From assembly GCA_023417265.1 (NCBI GenBank), contig JAEZFY010000344.1, positions 1 through 64,000 of the forward strand: a DNA stretch of 64,000 nt. Direction: 5' to 3'. This document shows positions 41,046-50,504 of this stretch, one piece after another. The DNA comes from Actinomycetes bacterium. GTDB taxonomy: Bacteria > Actinomycetota > Acidimicrobiia > Acidimicrobiales > Ilumatobacteraceae. Below the pieces are notes generated by a model. The model made no database searches. It had not been told where the DNA came from and saw only the letters and a program-made list of their open reading frames with translations. The translations under genes and the position numbers were made by a program. The first letter of the stretch is position 1. Each line of letters begins with the position of its first letter.

Positions 41046-44000
41046 GTGAGCGATTTCATCAAATTCCTGATCCTCGGTTTGGGTGCCGGCGCGATGTACG
41101 GGCTGTCGGCACTCGGCCTCGTGCTCGTCTACAAGGCGTCGAGCGTCGTCAACTTCAGCCAGGGTGCGATCGGGCTGTGCGGGGCGTACGCGTACTACGA
41201 GACCATCGGCACGATGCCGAAGTGGGCGGGCCTACTCGTCGCAGTGGTCACCAGTGCGGTGCTCGGCCTGTTGACCAACGTGCTGATCCTCGGCCCCATG
41301 GAGCGCCGGGGGTCGTCGCCACTCCAGCGCGTCATCGCCACCCTCGGCGTGCTCGCTGTCGTGCAGCAAGCGCTCATCATCCGCTTCGACAGGATCGCCC
41401 TGCTCTTCGACCCGGTGGTGCCGACGGGGCCGGTCGACCTGCCCGGGACGATCGTCGTGGGCCGCGACCGGTTCTTCCTGCTCGGCGTCGGTGTGGTGCT
41501 CGCCGTCGTTCTCGGCGTCGCGTACCGATACACACGGTTCGGCATGGCCACCTCGGCGGCCGCTGAGAACTCGGTGTCCGCAGCGGCACTCGGATGGTCG
41601 CCGGGCCTGATCAAGTCGGTCAACTGGGCGCTCGGTGGTGCCCTGTCGGGCCTCGCCGCGACCCTGATCGGCTCGTTCACCGGGCTAAGCCCGGTCACCG
41701 GTTGGCTGACGATCATCCCGGCCCTCGCGGCGGCGATGCTCGGCGGGTTCTCGTCGTTCCAGATGACCTTTGCCGGCGGCCTCCTGATCGGTGTGCTCGA
41801 GTCGGAGGCGTCGAACTACGCGCCGAGATGGACGACCGCGACGCCGTTCCTCGTCATCATCGCAGTGTTGATCCTGCGCGGGAAGGCGTTGCCACTGCGC
41901 GGATATCTGTCGGACCGACTCCCGCGGATCGGTGCGGCCGAGCGTCATCCGGTGATCGCCTTGATTTTCCTCGGGCTGGCCGTCGTGAGCGTCGAGGTGT
42001 TCACCAAGGCGTGGATCGACGCCTTCACGACCTCGCTGATCACCGCGATCCTGGCGCTCTCGCTGGTGGTGCTCACGGGGTACGCCGGGCAGATCAGCCT
42101 GGCGCAGTACGCCGTCGCCGGCATCGGTGCGCTCGTCGCCGGCCGGCTGGCCGATGCAGCGAGCATGCCGTTCCTTCCCGCCGTCGTGATCGGCGTCGCG
42201 GCGACGATGGTGTCGGGCGTGCTGGTGGGGCTGCCCGCCCTGCGGGTTCGCGGCGTCAACCTCGCGATCGCGACCCTCGGACTGGGTGTCGCCGTGCAGT
42301 CGGTGGTGCTCAGCAATCAGGCCTGGACCGGAGGCCCGATCTACGGGACGAGGATTCCGCCCCCGTCGCTGTTCGGACTCGACATCGAGTCCTTCAATAA
42401 TCCCGCCACGTACGCCTACGTATGCCTCGGTGCGTTCGTGCTGTGCGCGCTCGTGGTGTCGAACATCAGGTGTGGGCGGAGTGGTCGTCGCTTGCTGGCG
42501 GTGCGAGACAACGAGCGCGCCGCTGCGAGCATCGGGGTCAGCGTGCTCGAAGCGAAGCTCTACGCATTCGCCGTCGCATCAGCGCTCGCCGGGCTGGCAG
42601 GGACGTTGATCGCCTTCCGCAACCCCTCGCTCAACTTCACCCAGTTTGAGGTGTTCCACTCGATCACGCTCGTGACCTTGGTGGTGATCGGCGGGATCGG
42701 CTACGTCAGTGGCGGAGCGTTCGCCGGTGCAGCGGTCGTCGCCGGGGTGTTCTCGCACATCATGTCGCACTGGTTCGAGACCACGGACTACTACCTGCTC
42801 GTGCTCGGGCTGCTGCTGCTCGTCCAGCTCACGGTGGTACCCGACGGCGCGGCCGCCGACATCACCGAGAAGCTCGCCCCGCTCGCCGGCAGGGTGAACC
42901 GTCGGCGTCATCGGCGCAACGACGTGGAGCTGGCGACCGCCCCGTCGATGCCCGCACGCATCGCTCCGCAGGCGCTCGAGCTGCGCGACGTCACCGTCCA
43001 GTTCGGTTCGGTTCGTGCGGTGGACAACGTGTCGATGAGCGTCGCGCCCGGAGAGGTCGTCGGTCTGATCGGACCCAACGGCGCCGGCAAGACCACGCTG
43101 ATCGATGCTGCGTGTGGGTTCGTGCCTCTGGCCGAGGGCCGGATCACCTTGGGCGGTCATGATGTCACGTCGGTGGCCGTGCACGCACGCGGCCGGCGTG
43201 GGCTCGTGCGCTCCTGGCAGTCGCTGGAACTGTTCGAGTCGTTGACGGTGCGCGAGAACCTCCTGGTTGCCTCTGACAGCCGGTCGATCGGCGCGTATGT
43301 CAAAGACCTCGCCTGGCCGGGCCGGCCGGCGTTGCGGCCCGAGGTGATGGCGATCGCCGAAGAGCTCGAGTTGGTCGACGTGCTCGATGAGCGCACCACC
43401 GACCTGTCGTACGCCCAACGGCACCTCGTCAGCATCGCCCGGGCGATGGCTTCGTCGGCGTCGGTGCTGCTGCTCGACGAGCCTGCGGCCGGGCTCGATG
43501 AGGTCGCCACCAACGAGCTCAGTGCCCTGATCCGGCGGCTGGCCGTCGAACGTGGCATGGCCGTGCTGTTGATCGAGCACGACGTCCCACTGGTGATGCG
43601 CACGTGCGATCGGATCGTGGTGGTGCAGACCGGTCGCGTGATCGCCGAGGGCACGCCCGAGGAGCTGCGCGGCAATGCCGCAGTGATCGACGCCTATCTC
43701 GGCGCCGAGGCCCCCACCGCTGCCAATATTGAGCAGGACGCTGATGCGGGTGCCGAGCCGGCACCGGACGATGGCTCGCCGCTGGAACCGGAGCTGTCGT
43801 CAGCGACGACGCGCAGCGGGTGGGCCGCTCACGCGACGGGGGTGCCGCTCCTGACGGCTCGGGGCGCTTCGGCCGGCTACGGCGCACGTCCCGTGGTGCA
43901 CGAGCTGGACATCGAGGTACACCCGGGCGAGGTGGTTGCCCTGTTGGGTGCCAACGGAGCCGGCAAGACGACGACACTGAGGATGCTCGCGGGCGTGCTC

Positions 44001-44570
44001 GCCACCAGCACAGGTTCCATCGACCTCCGCGGTCAGCCGACCAGGGCACCGCTCCATCGACGGGCCCGCAGCGGCGTGTCGTACGTCACCGAGGAGCGGT
44101 CGATCTTCCGTGGGCTCACGACGGAGCAGAACCTACGGCTCGGTCGAGGAGGAGTCGATGGCGCCGTGGAGTTGGTGCCGCAGCTCGAACGTCTGCTCGC
44201 ACGGCGCGCGGGGGTCTTGTCAGGTGGGGAGCAACAGATGCTGACGCTGGCGCGCAGCCTTGCCTCGAACCCGTCGGTGCTGCTCGCCGACGAGTTGTCG
44301 CTCGGGCTCGCACCGATGATCGTTCAACGCCTGTTCGCCGAGGTCCGACGCGCCGCCGACGAGCGCGGCACAGGTGTTCTGCTGGTGGAGCAGCAGGTGC
44401 GCAGCGTGTTGAACTACTGCGACCGCGCCTACGTGCTGCGTCGCGGGCGGATCGTGATGTCGGTGACGGCTGCCGAGTTCGCGGTGCGGCTCGACGAGAT
44501 CGAGGAGGCCTACCTCGGCACGGGGGCTGACGGCGCGAACGAGAGTGAGCCGGTCGCGGTGGGACGATGA
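41046..44570 (+). CDS. Four-domain fused Liv-type ABC transporter (LivH-LivM-LivG-LivF in one chain)
   Basis: 1174 residues in one uninterrupted frame, GTG at 41046. Order: LivH-like permease (about 1-290; GLSALGLVLVYKAS, NFSQGA), LivM-like permease (about 300-615; LTGYAGQISLAQ, LRVRGVNLAIATL, GGIGYVSGGAFAGA), a basic linker (VNRRRHRR), LivG-like ATPase (Walker A GPNGAGKTT near 676, signature degenerate as LSYAQ near 787, Walker B LLLDEP near 808) and, after an acidic linker, LivF-like ATPase (Walker A GANGAGKTT near 968, signature LSGGEQQ near 1057, Walker B VLLADE near 1078). Known systems use four separate proteins. It should import an organic anion with a LivK-like lipoprotein; the one at 4383 is the only candidate here. 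Confidence 0.93.
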   Translation: MSDFIKFLILGLGAGAMYGLSALGLVLVYKASSVVNFSQGAIGLCGAYAYYETIGTMPKWAGLLVAVVTSAVLGLLTNVLILGPMERRGSSPLQRVIATLGVLAVVQQALIIRFDRIALLFDPVVPTGPVDLPGTIVVGRDRFFLLGVGVVLAVVLGVAYRYTRFGMATSAAAENSVSAAALGWSPGLIKSVNWALGGALSGLAATLIGSFTGLSPVTGWLTIIPALAAAMLGGFSSFQMTFAGGLLIGVLESEASNYAPRWTTATPFLVIIAVLILRGKALPLRGYLSDRLPRIGAAERHPVIALIFLGLAVVSVEVFTKAWIDAFTTSLITAILALSLVVLTGYAGQISLAQYAVAGIGALVAGRLADAASMPFLPAVVIGVAATMVSGVLVGLPALRVRGVNLAIATLGLGVAVQSVVLSNQAWTGGPIYGTRIPPPSLFGLDIESFNNPATYAYVCLGAFVLCALVVSNIRCGRSGRRLLAVRDNERAAASIGVSVLEAKLYAFAVASALAGLAGTLIAFRNPSLNFTQFEVFHSITLVTLVVIGGIGYVSGGAFAGAAVVAGVFSHIMSHWFETTDYYLLVLGLLLLVQLTVVPDGAAADITEKLAPLAGRVNRRRHRRNDVELATAPSMPARIAPQALELRDVTVQFGSVRAVDNVSMSVAPGEVVGLIGPNGAGKTTLIDAACGFVPLAEGRITLGGHDVTSVAVHARGRRGLVRSWQSLELFESLTVRENLLVASDSRSIGAYVKDLAWPGRPALRPEVMAIAEELELVDVLDERTTDLSYAQRHLVSIARAMASSASVLLLDEPAAGLDEVATNELSALIRRLAVERGMAVLLIEHDVPLVMRTCDRIVVVQTGRVIAEGTPEELRGNAAVIDAYLGAEAPTAANIEQDADAGAEPAPDDGSPLEPELSSATTRSGWAAHATGVPLLTARGASAGYGARPVVHELDIEVHPGEVVALLGANGAGKTTTLRMLAGVLATSTGSIDLRGQPTRAPLHRRARSGVSYVTEERSIFRGLTTEQNLRLGRGGVDGAVELVPQLERLLARRAGVLSGGEQQMLTLARSLASNPSVLLADELSLGLAPMIVQRLFAEVRRAADERGTGVLLVEQQVRSVLNYCDRAYVLRRGRIVMSVTAAEFAVRLDEIEEAYLGTGADGANESEPVAVGR

Positions 44571-44574
44571 CCAT

Positions 44575-45363
44575 GTGTCGACGCTGATGGCGACGCTGCA
44601 GATCGAACGTGGCGACGGGTACGTCGTGGTGCGTCTCGACCGGCCGCCGGCAAACGCGATCAACAACGCGATGCGGCGTGAGATCAAGACCACGTTCGAC
44701 GCGCTCGGCCAAGACAAAGGAATCAACGCCGTTGTACTCAGCTCGACGAACGACCGCCTGTTCTGCGCCGGTCGAGACCTTCGCGAGCCAAACCTCGTCG
44801 AAGACGACGTGGTCGATGTGCGCTCGCTGCTCGACCCGTTGTGGGAGTGGCGAGTCGCCCAAACCGCAGTTCACGAGTGCCTGGTGCCGGTAATCGCCGC
44901 CGTCGAGGGCACGGCGGTAGGCGGCGGATTCGGGCTGGTCGGCGTGTGCGACCTCGTGGTCGCCAGCCACACGGCACGGTTCGGGCTGACCGAGATCAAC
45001 GTGGGCATGCTCGGCGGAGCGAGCAAGGCGCTGCGGCTCCTCGGTCCATCCAAGGCGCGCCGGATGCTGTTCCTCGGCGAGCTGATCGACGCCGATGAGT
45101 TCCACCGGTTGGGTGGGATCGAGGAGGTCGTCGAGCCGGGTTCGGCCGAGCGCCGGGCGATCGAGTTCGCTGCCGAGCTTGCCAAGAAGAGCCCCGTCGC
45201 GATCCGCCTGGCCAAGGAGTCGGTGTTGCGACTCGAAGCGGCGCAGTTGATGAGCTGGTACCGCACTGAGAACGACTACTCATACCGGATGCGCACGCAC
45301 CCCGATTCCCGCGAAGCACTCGACGCATTCCTGCAGCGTCGCGAGCCGCGCTGGCAGTGGTGA
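44575..45363 (+). CDS. Enoyl-CoA hydratase/isomerase family protein
   Basis: About 262 residues. GTG 44575 is used; ATG 44587 and GTG 44545 are alternatives and none has a strong ribosome site. Crotonase motifs: FCAGRDLREP and EGTAVGGGFGLVG (oxyanion hole), then GLTEINVGMLGG at the hydratase Glu position. It is coupled to the transporter upstream and overlaps CaiB by 4 bp downstream (GTGA). It probably acts on the acyl-CoA made from the imported compound. Confidence 0.88.
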   Translation: MSTLMATLQIERGDGYVVVRLDRPPANAINNAMRREIKTTFDALGQDKGINAVVLSSTNDRLFCAGRDLREPNLVEDDVVDVRSLLDPLWEWRVAQTAVHECLVPVIAAVEGTAVGGGFGLVGVCDLVVASHTARFGLTEINVGMLGGASKALRLLGPSKARRMLFLGELIDADEFHRLGGIEEVVEPGSAERRAIEFAAELAKKSPVAIRLAKESVLRLEAAQLMSWYRTENDYSYRMRTHPDSREALDAFLQRREPRWQW

Positions 45364-47699
45364 CCCGCGGCGTGGGCGCTGATGTGGGCCCGTCGAGTCT
45401 GCTGGCCGGCACGCGCGTGCTGGAGGTCGCCGATCTTGCCGGAGCGCTCGCCGGTCGGCTGCTCGCCGACCTCGGCGCCGAGGTCGTTCGCGTTGATCCG
45501 CGTGGGGACACGGCCGACCTCGAGAGCGCCGCAGCCACGTTCCGCCACGCCAACAAGACGATCGCGCCGATCGACCCGACCGGGGGCTCCGGGCGCGAAC
45601 GGTTCGGCGAGTTGATAGCCGGCAGCGACATCCTGATCACGTACGTCGGCGAGGCCGTGCGAACAAGTCTCGGACTCGATCCGCGCGCGCTCGCCGCACG
45701 CCATCCGGCGCTGGTGCACATCGCAATCGCCGACTTCGGTCTCGACGGACCCCGGGCGGGTTGGCGGCTCACTCCGCTCACCGCGCTGGCGGCGAGCGGA
45801 GCGCAGTTCGCGTCCGGCTTCCCCGATCTGCCGCCGTGCGCGATGCCCGGCTTCCTTGCCTTCGACTGCGCGGCCGTGTTCGCCCTGCTCGGCAGCGTGG
45901 CGGGCCTTACCCAGCGTCGTCGTACCGGCACCGGATGCTGCGTCGAGATCAGTGTGCAGGAAGCCGCCCTGAACGGCTTGGTGCCGTGGTCGATCCCGGT
46001 GGCCGACTACGCCGACGTCCTCTCCGACGACCTCCCCGTCGACGGCCGACGCAACGCCGAGGGCAGCCACAGTGTGCTGCCGGTCGCCGATGGGTTTGTG
46101 CGGGTGATGACCTCGAGCACCGCTCATTGGCAGGCGTTTTTGAAGCTGTGCGGCGGTCTCCCGGCGTTCGAAGGCGAGCCGTGGAGCGACCCGCTCTTCC
46201 GCCGCGACCACGCCGACGTCATCAAGGAGGCGGTCGGCGGGTCGCTCGCCGACCGCACCCGAGCCGACCTGACCCGCAACGCTCACGCGCTCGGGGCGAC
46301 GTTGGCGCCGGTGCTGCGCCCACTCGAGTTCGTGGCCCACGAGCAGACCCTTGCCAGGGGCGTGTTCGCCGACGTCAACGGTGATCCCGTGGCGCGCTCG
46401 CCGTTCACGTGCGACGGCGAACGACCGGAGGTCACCGCGGCTCGGATCGCACACGTCGGCTGGGGGCGTCCGCCGACACCCGAACGCGACATCGGAACGC
46501 CGACCGGGGACCAGGGGCCGCTCGAAGGTGTGCGCGTCGTCGAGTTCGGTGTGGCTGCCGTGGGGCCCGAGTGCAGTCTGATGCTTTCGGAGCTCGGGGC
46601 CGACGTGATCAAGGTCGAATCGAGGGTCCGTCCTGACGTTCTGCGCCGTCGCGGCGGCTCGAATCCGAACGCCTCGTACACGTACAACACCGAGTGTCGC
46701 GGGCGGCGCAACGTCGCACTCGACTTGACCACCGAAGAAGGCGTGCGTCTCGCCCGCGAGCTCTGCCGGCGCGCCGATGTTGTGGTTGAGAACATGCGCG
46801 GCGGCACGATGGACCGACTTGGCCTCGGACCCGCCGCGATCCGTGAGCTGAACCCCCGGGTCGTGTATGCGTCGAGTCAGGGATTCGGACGCGGTGGCCC
46901 GCTCGGCATGGCACCGGCGTGGGGTCAGCTCAACTCGTGCTTCACCGGAGCGCACCACTCGTGGAACCTTCCTGACGCTCCGTATCCGTGCGGAACGAGC
47001 CTCAACCATCCCGACCACATCGCCGGCAAGTGGCTTGCCGCCCTCGTGGTCGCAGCGCTCGACCGGCGCACGCGCAGCGGCGTCGGAGCCGACATCGAGT
47101 TGGCTCAGACCGAGGCCGCAGCGTTCCTCATGGGAGACCTCTACGTCGCTGCACGACGCGCCGGTCGCGATCTACCGGTCGACGGGAACGGGTCTGACGA
47201 GGCGTGCCCGCACAGCGTGTTTCCGGCCTGCGGCGCCGATCGCTGGGTCGCCGTGGTGTGTCCCGACACCACGGCCTTCGAGCGTCTCGCCGCCCTCATC
47301 GGCCTGGACGTCAAGCCGGAGTGGAGTGATCTGTCGGGCCGTCTCGCCGATCGGCGCGAGATCGAGGAGACCATCGCAGCATGGACGTCGGGGCAGGCTT
47401 CGGAGGCCGTTGCCGCAGCCTTGCAGAGGGTCGGCGTGTCCGCCGTCCCGGTGATGGGCCCACTCGACCACCGGGCCGACCCACACTTGCTCGGACGCGG
47501 CGCGATCGTGGCCGTCGAGAACCCCAACGTCGGCGTCGAACACCACATCGGCAACCCGTTGCGGTCGGCCGAGCTCGGGCTCAGAGTGGCCACGCACGCA
47601 CCGGCGATCGGAGAGCACACCGCGGAGGTGCTCGGCGACGTGCTCGGCCTGCCAGCCGAAGAGATTGCCCGGCTGATCGATTCGCGGGTGTGTTGGTGA
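45360..47699 (+). CDS. Tandem (double-domain) CaiB/BaiF CoA-transferase
   Basis: 779 residues, about twice a normal family III CoA-transferase. Two full copies lie in series: the first from GTRVLEVADLAGALAGRLLADLGAEVVRVD (about 16-45) to about residue 380, the second from GVRVVEFGVAAVGPECSLMLSELGADVIKVE to the end. Each has the characteristic ADLGAEV(V/I)-type opening. The possible catalytic Asp is in FLAFDCAAV (first) and LNHPDHIAGK (second). It transfers CoA from an acyl donor, or racemises 2-methylacyl-CoA. One half may be degenerate: the first lacks the clear NKR/SVxLDL stretch the second has (NVALDLTTEEG). GTG start overlaps the preceding stop. Confidence 0.87.
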   Translation: MTRGVGADVGPSSLLAGTRVLEVADLAGALAGRLLADLGAEVVRVDPRGDTADLESAAATFRHANKTIAPIDPTGGSGRERFGELIAGSDILITYVGEAVRTSLGLDPRALAARHPALVHIAIADFGLDGPRAGWRLTPLTALAASGAQFASGFPDLPPCAMPGFLAFDCAAVFALLGSVAGLTQRRRTGTGCCVEISVQEAALNGLVPWSIPVADYADVLSDDLPVDGRRNAEGSHSVLPVADGFVRVMTSSTAHWQAFLKLCGGLPAFEGEPWSDPLFRRDHADVIKEAVGGSLADRTRADLTRNAHALGATLAPVLRPLEFVAHEQTLARGVFADVNGDPVARSPFTCDGERPEVTAARIAHVGWGRPPTPERDIGTPTGDQGPLEGVRVVEFGVAAVGPECSLMLSELGADVIKVESRVRPDVLRRRGGSNPNASYTYNTECRGRRNVALDLTTEEGVRLARELCRRADVVVENMRGGTMDRLGLGPAAIRELNPRVVYASSQGFGRGGPLGMAPAWGQLNSCFTGAHHSWNLPDAPYPCGTSLNHPDHIAGKWLAALVVAALDRRTRSGVGADIELAQTEAAAFLMGDLYVAARRAGRDLPVDGNGSDEACPHSVFPACGADRWVAVVCPDTTAFERLAALIGLDVKPEWSDLSGRLADRREIEETIAAWTSGQASEAVAAALQRVGVSAVPVMGPLDHRADPHLLGRGAIVAVENPNVGVEHHIGNPLRSAELGLRVATHAPAIGEHTAEVLGDVLGLPAEEIARLIDSRVCW

Positions 47700-47729
47700 C
47701 AGCACCCCACCACTGACGGAGGACGGAAC

Positions 47730-48728
47730 GTGCGTGCGTATCATCTGACGACCGACTCGATCGATGGCCTCGTGCCGGCAGTCCACGCCGATCCCGAACC
47801 GGGCCACGGTGAAGTGCTCCTTCGCGTCGAGGCGACCTCTCTCAACCGGCGTGATCTCGTGCTCCTCGGTCGGGTTCCGCCGTGCCGGATCCCCCTGTCG
47901 GACGGTGCCGGCACGATCGTCGCGGTCGGCCCCGGCGTCGACGCCTGGGCGGTCGGTGATCGAGTCGCCGGATGCTTCCACCCGACCTGGACGGACGGGC
48001 CGATCACCGAGGGCGCCCTCGGCGCCGCGCTCGGCGGCACGATCGACGGAACGCTCACCGAGCTGATGGTGCTGTCTGAGGCGGCCGTGGTCGCAACGCC
48101 ACGCGGCTGGACGGCGCAGGAGTCGGCGACCTTGCCGTGCGCCGGGGTGACGGCGTGGAACGCACTGATCGAGATCGGCCGCCTCCGATCGGGTGACAGC
48201 GTGCTCTTGATCGGTACCGGCGTGGTGTCGGTGCTCGCCCTCCAGATCGCCGCCATGTTGGGCATCCGGGCGATCGTGACGTCGGGCAGCGACGAGAAGC
48301 TCGCGATCGCTGCCGACCTCGGCGCCGCGGCGACGATCAACACGGCCCGCCAGGCTGCGTGGCACGGCGCCGTGCTCGAACAGACCGATGGGCGCGGGGT
48401 CGACCTCGTCCTCGAGGTCGGTGGACCGGACACCTTCACGCAATCGGTTCGTAGCGTGCGGTTCGGCGGGACGATCGCGGCCGTCGGCATGGTGTCGGGC
48501 GACAGCGTGTGCAAGCCGCGTCACTTGATCGAGCGGGCGTTGTCGGTTCACGGCGTCCGCGTGGGGAGTCGTCGGATGTTCCAGAACCTGGTTGCGGCCA
48601 TCGACGAAGGCGGACTCGTGCCGTTGATCGACCGCGTGTTCGGCTTCGATGAGCCCCAGGCGGCCTACCATCGCCTGGCGGGAGTCGGCCACGTCGGCAA
48701 GCTCGTCATCGACGTGACTGCGGGCTGA
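47730..48728 (+). CDS. Medium-chain dehydrogenase/reductase, quinone-oxidoreductase-like
   Basis: 332 residues, GTG at 47730 after GGAGGACGG. Paralog of the MDR at 37514 with the same length and order: SLNRRDLVLLG, PLSDGAGTIVAVG, GALGGTIDG, LLIGTGVVSVLALQ and LEVGGPDTF. Lacks the structural-zinc cysteine cluster. NAD(P)H-dependent reductase or dehydrogenase of an enone, alcohol or quinone. Last gene of the transporter operon (39880-48728), which therefore joins import, CoA transfer, hydration and redox steps. Confidence 0.86.
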   Translation: MRAYHLTTDSIDGLVPAVHADPEPGHGEVLLRVEATSLNRRDLVLLGRVPPCRIPLSDGAGTIVAVGPGVDAWAVGDRVAGCFHPTWTDGPITEGALGAALGGTIDGTLTELMVLSEAAVVATPRGWTAQESATLPCAGVTAWNALIEIGRLRSGDSVLLIGTGVVSVLALQIAAMLGIRAIVTSGSDEKLAIAADLGAAATINTARQAAWHGAVLEQTDGRGVDLVLEVGGPDTFTQSVRSVRFGGTIAAVGMVSGDSVCKPRHLIERALSVHGVRVGSRRMFQNLVAAIDEGGLVPLIDRVFGFDEPQAAYHRLAGVGHVGKLVIDVTAG

Positions 48729-48743
48729 GTCGCCTCCGGCCGC

Positions 48744-49298
48744 TCAGCCTGGCGACGGCGCGGCCGGATCGGGGAGGGGCGCCGGAGGTCGCGCCCAGAA
48801 CGGCTCGAACGTCGGGAAGTCGTCGGGGAGGCGGCCCGTGTGGGGACCTGGCTCGGCGTCCGGTGGCACGCGCTCAGGGCCGTGGTCGGGGTGGCCGACC
48901 CATTGCCGGTACCACGTCGTGACCTTGCGCTGGCGGAACCGCCACACACCGTCCTCTCGCTCATAGGCGTCGAAGTACGCCATCGCATTGTCCTGCCAGT
49001 GGTCGGGCTCGGTGCGGTGGTGGTGCACCCGGCAGTACACGACACCGTGTGCGTGGTCGGCGTCGTCGAAGTCGACCACCGTGTTGGCGACCAGGTGCAT
49101 CGAGCAGTGAAAGCTGCGAAGGATGTGATCGAAACGCAGCCTGACGGCGTCGCGTCCAGTACCGAACGTGCCCGCCTGGGCGTCGTCGACGAATAGGGAG
49201 GCGATTGTGTCGATGTCCTTGGCGTCGACCGCTACCGCATAACGCTCGGCGAGCTGGCGAATCTCGCTCCGGCCCAACAGTTCCTCGATCGCGTCCAT
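48744..49298 (-). CDS. SnoaL-like (NTF2-fold) protein
   Basis: 184 residues, ATG at 49298 with AAGGA five bases upstream, which decides against the TTG at 49301. Opening RSEIRQLAERYAVAVDAKDIDTIASLFVDDA, central FHCSMHLVANTVVD and YCRVHHH mark the SnoaL-like fold. Paralog at 56870 (identical FHCSMHLVANTVVD and GVVYCRVHHH). Both carry His-rich HHH and RxxxxxTWYRQ at the cavity, suggesting a common small-molecule ligand; dehydratase, cyclase or isomerase activity is possible. Alone on its strand, divergent from the reductase at 49551. Confidence 0.82.
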   Translation of the reverse strand: MDAIEELLGRSEIRQLAERYAVAVDAKDIDTIASLFVDDAQAGTFGTGRDAVRLRFDHILRSFHCSMHLVANTVVDFDDADHAHGVVYCRVHHHRTEPDHWQDNAMAYFDAYEREDGVWRFRQRKVTTWYRQWVGHPDHGPERVPPDAEPGPHTGRLPDDFPTFEPFWARPPAPLPDPAAPSPG

Positions 49299-49366
49299 CA
49301 AGTTCCTTCTGATCGGTCGTGACGGCGATCATCAGCCGGCCCGCGCCAAGCGGCGACGACGACGTG

Positions 49367-49444
49367 ACCGTATCCGGCGGCTCGTGGTCCTGCGCTCCCC
49401 ACTTGGACGGACGGCTGCGGTGCCCGTTCCGAGGCGTCCAAGTG
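49367..49444. promoter_or_regulatory. Divergent promoter region with two variant boxes
   Basis: CACTTGGAC (49400-49408) and GTCCAAGTG (49436-49444) are variants of the 9-mer arranged as an inverted pair 27 bases apart. On the minus strand TACGGT (49372-49367) stands 27 bases after the nearer box and 68 bases before the SnoaL start. Nothing else is seen in the 252-base gap. Confidence 0.5.
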
Positions 49445-49550
49445 CCCCGTCGGTGACCGACGGCCGCACGGGTGAAGATGACGGCAGGCGCGGTGAGGCT
49501 GCGTCATCGAGAGTCGAGACCGGCCCGCACCGGTCCAGCGAGGGGGTCCC

Positions 49551-50504
49551 GTGAAGGGGAAGAAGGTGCTGTTCGTCGGAGCCCAGGGGCCGGTCAGCGC
49601 GCCGGCGGTGCGCCTGTTGGCGCCCGACAATGACGTATACGCCATGGCCAGGTTCACCAAGCCGGGGTCGACGGATCGCCTCGAGTCGATCGGCGTGACG
49701 TGTCTGCGTCATGACCTGTACGACCCGCTCGACGACCTGCCGCACGACTTCGACTACGTGTTCCACTCGGCACTCCCTCCCGGCGTGGCGAACGACCCTC
49801 TGGGTCGCTGGCCCGAGTCGTACGACAGGTATGCCGATGCCACCGGGCGGTTGATGGCACACCTTCGCCCGAAGGGCTTCGTGTTCACGTCGAGCATCTC
49901 GGCGTACTCGCCGCCCGGCGGCGCGACGCCGGTTCCCGAGAACTCCCAGTTCGGGATCCACACCCGACCGGCGTACGCGTTCACCAAGGTCGCCAACGAG
50001 GCCGTGATCAGCTACGTGTCGCGCGACCTAGAGATCCCTGCGGTGATTCTCCGCGTGGGCAGCGCCTCGGGAGTCGATGGCGGCCCGATGCGCGACCGGC
50101 TCGATCGCATCGTGCGCGGCGAGTCCGTCCTGCTCCACGAGGACGGCCCGATCTACCTCCGCCCGATCTTCGAACCCGACGCAGCACGGCTTGCCGTCGC
50201 CGCCCTAGAGGCTGGGCGGGTGCCGCCGTTGGTCGTCAACTGGTGCGGTGACGACATCGTCACGGCCGAGGAGTACTGCGAGTACTTCGGCGAACTGGTC
50301 GGACGAGCACCGGTCTTCGAATACTCAGACAAGTTCCCGGCGTATCGCTCCCTGGTGCCCGACACCACCCTGATGCACGAGACCCTCGGCGTATGCGAGA
50401 CGTCGTGGCGCGAGGGCTGCCGAGCGCTCGTGCAGCAGTGCTATCCGGAACTCTTGGAGCAGACGCAGGGCCGGCGGCACCCGGAGGCAGCCGATGAGCG
50501 GTGA
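49551..50504 (+). CDS. NAD-dependent epimerase/dehydratase-like extended SDR
   Basis: 317 residues, GTG at 49551 after GAGGGGG. Rossmann start KKVLFVGAQGPVSAP is an atypical variant of GxxGxxG; SSISAY and YAFTK give the catalytic Ser and Tyr-x3-Lys. The C-terminal part (RPIFEPDAARLAVAAL, VNWCGDDIVTAEEY) matches sugar- or steroid-type extended SDRs. It acts on a hydroxyl or keto group. The next SDR overlaps its 3' end by 11 bp, so the two are coupled. Confidence 0.84.
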   Translation: MKGKKVLFVGAQGPVSAPAVRLLAPDNDVYAMARFTKPGSTDRLESIGVTCLRHDLYDPLDDLPHDFDYVFHSALPPGVANDPLGRWPESYDRYADATGRLMAHLRPKGFVFTSSISAYSPPGGATPVPENSQFGIHTRPAYAFTKVANEAVISYVSRDLEIPAVILRVGSASGVDGGPMRDRLDRIVRGESVLLHEDGPIYLRPIFEPDAARLAVAALEAGRVPPLVVNWCGDDIVTAEEYCEYFGELVGRAPVFEYSDKFPAYRSLVPDTTLMHETLGVCETSWREGCRALVQQCYPELLEQTQGRRHPEAADER

